Shown: positions 57,701-64,000 of the stretch, in pieces
Position numbering within the stretch: position 1 is the stretch's first letter
Layout: each line of letters starts with the position of its first letter
Assembly: GCA_027922465.2 (NCBI GenBank)
Contig: BQMF02000171.1
Location: 62,001-126,000 of the forward strand
Length of the DNA: 64,000 nucleotides
Direction: 5' to 3'
From: Turritopsis dohrnii
Lineage: Eukaryota; Cnidaria; Hydrozoa; Anthoathecata; Oceaniidae
Notes under the pieces: generated by a model
Told to the model about the DNA's origin: nothing
The model's input: the letters and a program-made list of their open reading frames with translations, nothing else
Databases searched by the model: none
Translations under genes and position numbers: made by a program

Positions 57701-60700
57701 GTATTTCGAAAAATCAAAACAAATTTCCCCTGAAAACACCAAACATCAAAATATTTAAAAAATTAAAACATCGAAATATTCAACATCTGCTGCTGGGATA
57801 ATTTGTAACTCTGGAGACATGAAACACAATCAAACATTGAAATGATAAAGAATTTGAATCATCGAAACGCTTAAAATCCCCTGATATTGACCGAAATCAT
57901 GTTTTTTACATGCAGAAGATTTAACACAGACACAAATATAGTTTTTAAATCTAGTCTAATACTGCGTTGTAGACTTCATTGACATTTGCAGAAAACATAA
58001 CTAGAACAGAACAGATTTACGAGATGAGATAGTAATTTTCACTTGCAACTCGACACTTCACAAAAACTATTAACGTAAAACAAACTTTGTACAATGGTAA
58101 TTTCTTCAAGGAACGAAACAAAATGGTTCCAATTAGCGAACGTTTCATTTATCCGAAGTATTTTCAAAAACGTTTAATTTCGGCCAAAAAACGCGGTTCT
58201 GGGAAAAAAATGTAGAAGTACTAAAAATGCAGGTGCAAATGGTTCTAAGAGAGTTGAAATAAGACACAGCGAGTTCAATTTACTACTTTTATGTAGGCAT
58301 TTCGAACGAAGCTCTACAACTCTGTTGAAAAAATCGTGAAAACTTAAAGCGCCTGTTTAAAGTGACTTTTTAACTCTTTTTCGACCAACCTGTACACATT
58401 CACGATACCTGCATTGTTCTCATTTATCACCCGATATATGTTTTGTTTCTATTTCAACCAATGTGATATTGTGTTTTTTTGCAACACTATACTTTCAAGC
58501 AGTTGAAATACAGCTTTGACCTTCTTCAATTTCTTTTAAGACATTATATTTCTCAAGCAAACTTTTAGATCGAGTCTTTCTTTTCGATGCTTGTACGGAC
58601 GCTATATTGCATTCGAGAAATTAGTCGTGATGTCTCACCACGCACGTGTTAGTTTTTTAAAAAATATAAAAAAGAAAAAGAAACCTTCGAACATTGGAAT
58701 TGTGGACTTTGTTTTGAAAATCGAGGAGAAGTTCCAGTTGTGAGGGTGTAATTTCGATCAGAACAGAAAAACGATTCCAGCGAAAGTTTCACTTATACAG
58801 GGTTCTACATATGGAGTGACAGCTGTAGATACTTTATGTTGACAGTTGACTCTCGAAACTACATCTCGGCAGGTCGAAATTCTCGGTCCCAAGGATGAAA
58901 TCTACTTTTTTTTAAAAAATGTTTTGAACCTTTTAACTAAAAATAGACCTTCCCGGTGTTATGCATTAAGATTGTATCATTTTAGATAAATCTGATCTGC
59001 TACCATGGGACGAAATGGATAATTGTGTTTTTATCAAAGGATTGTTATCAGGTATCATTGTAATTGTATTATACAAAAATCACGAGTGCATAGTATTATC
59101 ACATTAATGTCATAAACGCTAGATGATAGGAAGTTTGGATTCAATGGAAAGATTAACCGGAAAGTTGCACTTTGGAAAGGGGACATTACGGAACTGCAAG
59201 TTGGAGCTATAGTAAATGCAGGTTAGAAGAGAAGCACACTTTCACATTTGGCTCTAGTCATATGTAGTTATATTTTGCTCTTTTTGGTAACATGATATAC
59301 ATGCCTTCTTTCTAACCTAGGCTTCGTAATATTTTTGCGATTCTTCATTAACAACATGCAATTAATTGTATGTATTTGTGTCAAATTAATATTTTAGGTA
59401 ATAATACTCTCTTCAATGGATCAGGTGGTAAGTGATTCAAAGTTCTTTAACGCTTTCTTTAATGGAATGAAAAATCTAAAATAGCAGAATGTTTTTTAGT
59501 AGCAGAATGTATTGAAAGCAAGGCTGGACCAGAGTTAAAGCAAGCCTGTTCCAAAATTGGGTGGCTCCCAAATGGAAAAGCAATTCTTACTAAAGGTTAT
59601 ATCATAATATCTTAATTTCATTCTATTTTGTTAAAATTCTTTCCTAACTTGGCTACGTAATTTCAAATTCGAAATCAAAAATGCCCATTGTTTAATGAAA
59701 GGTGTAAATCGTGCGGCAATAATGAAAATTTACTTTCATTCGACTTATAGTTGTTTTATTCCAAAGAAACCTTGACAACCTTACACTAATGAATGGAAAC
59801 AGACCTAGAAAACGATGATTACAAAACTAAATGAAAACGATGTAGTTCTAAACATAAATGTTTGAAAGTAATGGTGACTGACAATAATAACAATTGGTCC
59901 AGAGTCCTCTGAAAAATATCAAATATCTCGTAAAAATAAATAAACGGCCCTTCATCCAGCTCTATTTTCATTTTGTCCATATGTTATCGCTGCAATCAAC
60001 AGTATTTTATCTGACAATACACTTTTTTCATTTTTGTTATTCAATTTAAGTTTTACCTGAATTATTATTCACCATTACAGGTTACCAGCTTCCAGCAACT
60101 TGTAAGAATAACTTTGTCATCGTGTCATCGTCCAGGAACAAGGACATGGACTTTCAGCATTTTATGGTTATTTTAGATGTAATACATACGGTTGGCCCAC
60201 AAAATTCAGATGGAACAGTGTTGGCATCTTGCTATGAAGCTTGTCTAAACGTAGCAGCTGCAAATGAGATAAAATCAATAGTATGTTAATATCATTTTCA
60301 ACCCCTAGCATCCCACCAACTACGTCAATATATCACCCAACATTGTTACACCATCGTTTGGGATGAGTTTTAACTGATTTCCTTAGCAAAATGTACAACA
60401 CTAATTTTTGTAACTTCTTCCCAATCCTTTAGTATACTGCAATATGAAAACAGTTCCAACAGTTTTTGGTTTAAATATACGTGGTTTTCTGACCACATAA
60501 AATCAACATTCTTACTGGCCAATTTATCAACCCATTAGTTGTTTTCTAATGCGCTGTTGGTCTGTCACACTGAAAAAATACTGGGATGACTAAACTTCGA
60601 TAAAAAAATCAAGAATTAAACAATGTTTACAGCGCGAGTCATTCCACGACATCAAATCTAAAAATTGAAACCATTATATTACAGTCCCAAAATTGCTAAG

Positions 60701-63700
60701 ATTTTAAAGTCCAAATCTCAAAATCTGAGAAGATTTTGGGAGTTTTCCGTCATTGGCCAGCGTTCATTTTCAAATTTTGAAATTCTATTTGTGAAATTTC
60801 TTAGGTCAATGAGTTAGACAGAAGGACCTGAATTTAGCACTGAATTTGGATTCTTTTCACATTGATACTTTGTCTAAAAGTTCAGTTGGGCAGTGAGCGA
60901 GGCCTTGGTGGCTTGTACAGTTATATTCATTTTGTACTTTTTCGTATCAAATTGTTTTAGGCTTTTCCTTGCATTTCAACTGGCATTTACGGTGAATAAT
61001 ATTGTTGACATTTGTACCCAAAGAGAAAAAAAATTGTATATTTTAATTGCATATTAATAATGTGTGAACTCTATTTAGGTTTTAACAAGGATAGGGCAGC
61101 TTCTATAGCGCTATCTGTAGTACGTATTTGGCTAGAAAAAAATGAATCCGCCGTAAGTAACTTCTTGCGTGGACATTTCCGAAAATATGCACATATAAAT
61201 TCAACTTTACCCTTGAATAATGATACTTGATTTTAGGTTGAAATGGTTGTTTTTTGTACGTACTCGCAAGCAGACTATGAAAAGTATTATTCATTAATGG
61301 CGGAATACTTTTTCCCACATGCAGGTAGGCTTTGGTCAGCTACTTTTAGATGCATCATTCAATTGATAGATATTTTGGGTTATCCTATTTTCTTTTCCAT
61401 TGGAATTTAGGATGCCCTCCTGAAGTACCTGACCAGACGTTGCTCGAATACTTTGGTACGAATACTACTATTTATTTATTTACAGCATAACGTAACCTGT
61501 CAATCTTTTCAATGTTGTTTTTAGAAGAACAAAAAACTGATTGCTGCATTATTGCTGACAATATTGACAAAGGTTAAATTAAGTTTTTTTCATTCTAGAT
61601 TTTGGTTATGTGATAGCATTTATTAACTTCGTTTTTATCATTTCTAGCAATTCAAAGTCTCGAAACTGTGACAACTAAAAATGTCGTGATGGCAAGATTT
61701 CCCCATTGGAACAGTGTTTTGAATGATAGCGCATTGAAGGATACACTTTCAGAGTCTTTGATGGATGAAGTGGTTCATTCATATTTGATGGTCATTTCCA
61801 GACGATTAACGAAGGTATTCAAATTTTCTATACAGTGAATTTGTTTGATCAAGTTAATAAATAATGACATTTCATGTTTAACAAATGATATGCTAAATTA
61901 AATAGAAAAAAATCGACGTAACAGCACCATGCGGAATGATAGCAGAAATATTATTTCCTGAATCTACGCAAATGTTGAAACCACATCCGTTGGTAAGCAT
62001 ATTTAATTGCTGTGCACGTAAATCAAAGAATTTTATGATGAACAGGAATTTTAAAAAGAATTTTTAAAGAATTTTAACTAACACATTTCCATGCGAATAT
62101 TTATGATTACAGTCCTGAAGATATTTTGTGACGAATTAAGGTTGTCCTTAATTTTAGAGTGAATTAATGAATTTGGATCTGTTAGTTAGTTGCACGGTCC
62201 TTAAAAACCATTGGACCCTAACGGTACCCACTTATTTTGTAGTATTCTAAGAAAACATGCTGGTGAAGTTGCAATTTCATTAACATAGGAAATGGTTATC
62301 ATAGGTCGTCCATCCGAAAGCAGCAACTATCATTTTTTTCAATCCACTCGGAGAACTTCCAATCGAGTTGCACCAACAGAAAGTTAAATGGAAGTACGGA
62401 AAATTTTTTTAGCATTTCCATTTAGCATTTAAAGTTAATCTCATTAAGTAAATGACATTTGTTTCTTCCAACATTCAGCAAATATTTATCAACGCGTTAT
62501 GGATTGAAAGATACTTGGGAAGTAACAACATTGCCCCATGCTAAACAACAAGACAGTGTATCGTGTGGGGTACTTTGTTTAAAAGTATGACGTCATTGAA
62601 AGTACATTATAATTTCTGCAATAACATAACAACAACCTGTCATTCACAATTTGTGTTTAAATAGAAATTTTGGAAATGATAAATGTAACTATATTGATTT
62701 TACTAAATTAATTCATATTATTGAGTTTAATGTTTTTGCATCTTAAGTACGCTGAATGTCTCGTTATGGATGAAGAAATCCCGCAAACATTAACAATCTC
62801 TGACCTGCGGACATATCGAAAAAACATTGTTCGGGTGCTATTGTCAAATGGAGGTAGAAGTTGATCACATCATCGTGAGGATTTATAATTATGTAATGTT
62901 TTATAATGTATATAATTTTGAATTTAATTTTTAAATTAGGGGAAAGAGAGTGGTGCAAAAAGTTATGCAGGCTTTGTGGCAAAAAGGAGAGTGATAAATC
63001 AAAAGGGTTGAAGATTGAAAGATGGGTAAGTCCAAGAGCAAAGGATTAAAACCGGGAGAGAGACAAGGACAATGGTTTTGCGACATTTGCATTACTGAAA
63101 TCATATAGTGCTTGTTAAAAGAGTGGTAACCTAAGTTGACTCCGTTTACAAAATATTATAACATGGTTACATACCAATTCACGTTATCCTGTACCATTTT
63201 GCATTCCTCGACTTGCAATCGCATTCTGTATTGTGCAAATTCTCACGTGGCAATATGTTTCGTCATAAACACTGCTAGTAAAAGAGCAATACACAGTGGC
63301 GGATTTAGAAGCAATTTGAATTGTGTAAGGTAATTTGAAGGAAAACTTGAGGACAATTGGCAATGAAATTGCAATTACTCTTTGGGAAACATTCTTCTCC
63401 ATAATGTTTGCACCAATCGAAAACATAGATGTCAACATCAACTTAGGACCTGTTTCAGCAAAAAATTAATGTTCAACTAAAACTAAGGATGATAATGCTG
63501 GCCTAGTGATATTTGATGTTTGGTGCGACATGTTTAAAACCATACAATTACTTTTTTCATCTCCACTTTAACATTTAATTGATAGATTCAATGTGATTTG
63601 TGCGTTCCAGTACGCTGGTTCCACGAAAATTGTCTTGGTGTGGAGATCAAGAGAGACAAACCCTTCAATTGTAATGTTCTTCCAGAAAAAAGGACAGAAT

Positions 63701-63986
63701 GCGTGGATTGGGATGAGGTTATTGAGGTAAGTAAAAAGGAACTATTTGTATTAATCTTAATCATAATCAATTCGTTGTTTGGTACACACTTACTAGGTGC
63801 CGGAATTGAAAAGGAAAACAGAGAAAGAAGAATTTGCTGACATAAAGAAAGTAAAGGTCAGTGAATCAATAAAACAATACGCTATTAAGAACCCAAACCT
63901 ATAACAACGTGATACACACTTATTAGGTGCCAAAATTGAAAAGAAAAACAGAGAAAGCAGAACTTGCTGACAAAAAGAAAGTAAAG
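47690..63986 (+). CDS. Ginger1-type gene: integrase - exon-repeat linker - macro - Ulp1 - PHD, runs off right edge
   Basis: One gene of at least 39 exons and 1,198 codons, traced by hand. Every exon is open, starts after AG and ends before GT, and the phases of all neighbours agree through the whole chain, which is strong evidence for one transcript. Domain order by residue: N-terminal helices 1-40; HHCC zinc finger and integrase core 41-300; GPY/F module 333-420; repeated linker 441-641; macro domain 664-844; Ulp1 protease about 876-1082; PHD-like finger 1083-1158; lysine-rich duplicated exons 1159 onward. Gypsy-like integrase followed by a Ulp1 or OTU protease is the described architecture of Ginger1 transposases, cut-and-paste DNA transposons. 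The macro domain and exon array are not part of the Ginger1 descriptions I know. No stops or frameshifts were found, so it is either a live element or a domesticated host gene. Terminal inverted repeats and CCGG/CCGT target duplications could not be checked. Confidence 0.85.
48353..49035. mobile_element. 683-bp MITE with about 63-bp inverted repeats, in intron 1
   Basis: The ends CTAGCCGCCAAGGCGGCGTC...CTGTATCACTGTATCAAT are inverted copies differing by one 2-nt indel, and TA flanks both sides (48351-48352 and 49036-49037). The outer 20 bases are themselves near-palindromic (GCCGCCAAGGCGGC). The interior contains GCAGGTTCGAAGTC, a possible box B, and GCTGCTTTTTGTC shared with the SINE-like part of the element at 39160. 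Its terminal motif recurs as relics at 3885, 19230, 19550 and 60888. TA target sites suggest a Tc1/mariner-type mobiliser. Confidence 0.85.
49134..49412. repeat. Possible imperfect inverted-repeat element in intron 1
   Basis: GGCTTCCAATACAACAAGAT on the left and the reverse complement of TTTTTGTTATTGGAAACC on the right share about 20 positions with gaps. The interior is rich in GTTGTACAACA-like motifs. Not clean enough to define ends. Confidence 0.3.
50330..51620. repeat. Repeat-rich intron 2: nested inverted-repeat elements
   Basis: AAGTACTCGCTCC near 50338 is mirrored by GAGCGGTACTT near 50688. Between them TACTAGGAAATAAGT / AACTAGGAAATAAGT is repeated. From 50705 the motifs TCATGTAATTCGAAT and TTACATGATTATTCGAATTA recur several times up to 51560 in both orientations, the style of pogo-type element ends. 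A clean MITE (51160-51328) is nested inside. No coding sequence. Confidence 0.45.
51160..51328. mobile_element. 169-bp MITE with TAA duplication (Harbinger-like)
   Basis: AGGCCGGTTTGCACTTCATT on the left pairs with the complement of CAATTGAACTGAAAAGCGGC, CT on the right, with TAA on both sides (51157-51159, 51329-51331). The arms continue into GCTGTGGTCGC / GCGACCGCAGC. A 3-bp TAA duplication fits PIF/Harbinger. It lies within the repeat-rich intron 2 of the integrase gene. Confidence 0.75.
52518..53527. other. Intron 5, no feature recognised
   Basis: AT-rich intron of the integrase module. No additional exon is needed because the flanking exons match in phase and in protein alignment. Confidence 0.5.
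54771..57599. repeat. Tandem exon array, 354-bp unit, eight copies
   Basis: Eight near-identical units each carry one 66-nt exon preceded by a TATTTTTCAG acceptor and followed by a GTAGGAAATT donor: 54902-54967, 55257-55322, 55611-55676, 55988-56053, 56342-56407, 56696-56761, 57050-57115 and 57404-57469. Start-to-start spacings are 355, 354, 377, 354, 354, 354, 354. Every exon is symmetric phase 1 and encodes DTCDSVPTPKLAKNEESSNX, QS with one or two variable residues, so any number can be spliced in without a frameshift. Each unit also holds a sequence starting at TTTTGTAG|ACATTTC that resembles exon 57600-57671 but runs into a stop and lacks a phase-1 donor, so it is probably skipped. One unit (55800) keeps about 23 extra bases shared with exon 57600. 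Introns are as conserved as exons, so the expansion is recent. Confidence 0.9.
57600..57671 (+). CDS. Exon 18, intact relative of the array pseudo-exons
   Basis: A TTTTGTAG acceptor, 72 nt, phase 1 at both ends, donor TCTG|GTAGGA. It encodes DISNTTPFWRTVKVDDEENL, IVQS. Its first half matches the skipped sequences of the 354-bp units and its last bases match the end of the repeated 66-nt exon, so it looks like a fusion of the two or the ancestral form of the module. Confidence 0.7.
57672..58986. other. Intron 18 with older repeat insertion
   Basis: 57725-57930 is the reverse complement, with divergence, of the dispersed repeat at about 19310-19470 (ATTTGTAACTCTGGAGACAT, CAATCAAACATTGAAATGAT). 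The rest (58000-58980) is unique AT-rich sequence with no exon needed by phase. Confidence 0.55.
58987..61455 (+). CDS. Exons 19-28: macro domain of the Ginger1-type gene
   Basis: Exons: 58987-59052, 59123-59221, 59398-59427, 59500-59595, 60081-60101, 60177-60280, 60961-60991, 61079-61152, 61237-61324, 61411-61455. The fold is complete, residues about 664-844: VALWKGDITELQVGAIVNAG (first strand and ADP-ribose-binding Asp), NNTLFNGSGVAECIESKAGP, NGKAILTKGYQLPATYVIHT, VGPQNS, AFPCISTGIYGGFNKDRAAS and VEMVVFCTYSQADYEKYYSL. Macro domains bind ADP-ribose and some remove it from proteins. Here the usual GGGGVDGAI loop is NGSGVAECI, so the Asp needed for MacroD-type hydrolysis is gone; binding may remain. 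The smallest intron, 75 nt at 60102-60176, lies between GYQLPAT and YVIHT. Fusion to an integrase is unusual. Confidence 0.85.
60888..60921. repeat. Relic of the 683-bp MITE end in intron 24
   Basis: GGCAGTGAGCGAGGCCTTGG, TGGCTTGTACAG matches, with changes, the right terminus CGGCGAGCGACGCCGCCTTGGCGGCTAG of the element at 48353-49035. It marks an old insertion in this intron. Confidence 0.5.
61525..62853 (+). CDS. Exons 29-35: Ulp1-type SUMO protease domain
   Basis: Exons: 61525-61572, 61648-61814, 61906-61992, 62158-62223, 62305-62393, 62479-62584, 62748-62853. The C48 cysteine-protease fold is read from SLMDEVVHSYLMVISRRL (entry helix) and VTAPCGMIAEILF, through VLKNHWTLT with catalytic His978, IIFFNPLGE where Asn995 stands at the acidic triad position, KYLSTRYGL, and HAKQQDSVSCGVLCLKYAEC with Gln1035 (oxyanion hole) and Cys1041 (nucleophile), to DLRTYRKNIVRVLL. 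Asn for Asp is seen in some active Ulp-family proteins, so activity is plausible. The family removes SUMO or related modifiers. Exon 62158-62223 is needed to supply the His and fits phase 0 on both sides. Ulp1 C-terminal to an integrase is a known Ginger1 feature. Confidence 0.87.
62940..63726 (+). CDS. Exons 36-37: PHD-like zinc finger
   Basis: Exons 62940-63025 and 63586-63726 (phase 1 in, phase 0 out). EWCKKLCRLCGKKE gives the first Cys-x2-Cys pair, RWIQCDLC the second, and WFHENCLGVEI supplies the His-x2-Cys with the typical aromatic residue before the His. The final pair of a C4HC3 PHD finger is incomplete: FNCNVL has one Cys where FxCPxC is usual. PHD fingers read histone tails, often methylated H3 lysine 4. 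In the transposon setting this could target chromatin, which is inference. A 560-nt intron separates the halves. Confidence 0.7.
63797..63986 (+). CDS. Exons 38-39: duplicated lysine-rich exons at the window edge
   Basis: Exon 63797-63856 encodes VPELKRKTEKEEFADIKKVK and exon 63927-63986 encodes VPKLKRKTEKAELADKKKVK. Both are 60 nt, phase 0 at both ends, with CTTACTAG/CTTATTAG acceptors and the same GTCAGT donor, 130 bp apart, and the intron is duplicated too. The residues are highly basic and could act as a nuclear-localisation or DNA-binding tail. More copies may follow beyond the window. Confidence 0.75.
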
Positions 63987-64000
63987 GTCAGTGAAACAAT

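Noticed and set aside
60102..60176. Reading through this stretch as coding (KNNFVIVSSSRN...)
   Set aside because: Macro-domain alignment needs GYQLPAT joined to YVIHTVGP. GTAAGA and TTTTAG borders give exactly that as a 75-nt intron.

Overview
This is an AT-rich window of a eukaryotic, almost certainly animal, genome. Coding sequence is split by short introns with GT...AG borders, there are no bacterial-style operons, and much of the sequence is transposon debris. The mix (DIRS-like and Penelope-like retroelements, LINE pieces, PIF/Harbinger, hAT-like, pogo-like and Tc1/mariner-like transposases, many MITEs, and a Ginger1-type integrase gene) is most like cnidarian genomes. That placement is an inference from remembered repeat families, not a database match.

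Layout. 0-9.7 kb: decayed mobile-element pieces (DIRS ORF1-like gag, a transposase-like C-terminus, pieces of an uncharacterised multicopy family, a LINE endonuclease fragment) and a clean 354-bp MITE. 10-21 kb: a 5'-truncated Penelope-like element (reverse transcriptase plus GIY-YIG) abutting a 1.9-kb array of 9-bp minisatellite units with a higher-order period near 620-630 bp; a decayed hAT-like element; a TIR element; and a second 0.8-kb array of the same 9-bp unit. 22-26 kb: a short MITE, Harbinger and LINE relics and a tyrosine-recombinase fragment. 26.0-32.2 kb: two different PIF/Harbinger elements lying nearly end to end, each with a transposase and a convergent MADF-domain gene. The first transposase is broken. 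The second element is intact, with 57-bp perfect terminal inverted repeats. 33-42 kb: LINE, pogo-like and Tc1-like relics and a GACGTC-rich element holding a tRNA-like promoter region and a 123-bp tandem repeat. 42.6-46.5 kb: a candidate small acidic multi-exon gene or pseudogene with a triplicated exon.

47.69-64 kb holds the main discovery candidate: one long plus-strand gene, running off the right edge, for which I could trace 39 exons whose splice phases all agree (1,198 codons so far). In order it encodes a gypsy-like integrase with HHCC zinc finger, D-58-D-35-E core and GPY/F module; a linker from eight near-identical 66-nt exons in a 354-bp tandem array; a complete macro domain; a Ulp1-type SUMO protease domain; a PHD-like finger; and the start of a second duplicated-exon series. 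Integrase plus Ulp1 is the published hallmark of Ginger1 DNA transposons. The added macro domain and exon arrays are what I do not recognise from any described Ginger1.

How the parts may work together (inference): the integrase module would recognise and cut or join DNA, while the macro, Ulp1 and PHD modules could read or edit ADP-ribose, SUMO and histone marks on chromatin. Several MITEs and older repeats sit inside its introns, so the locus has lived long enough to collect insertions.
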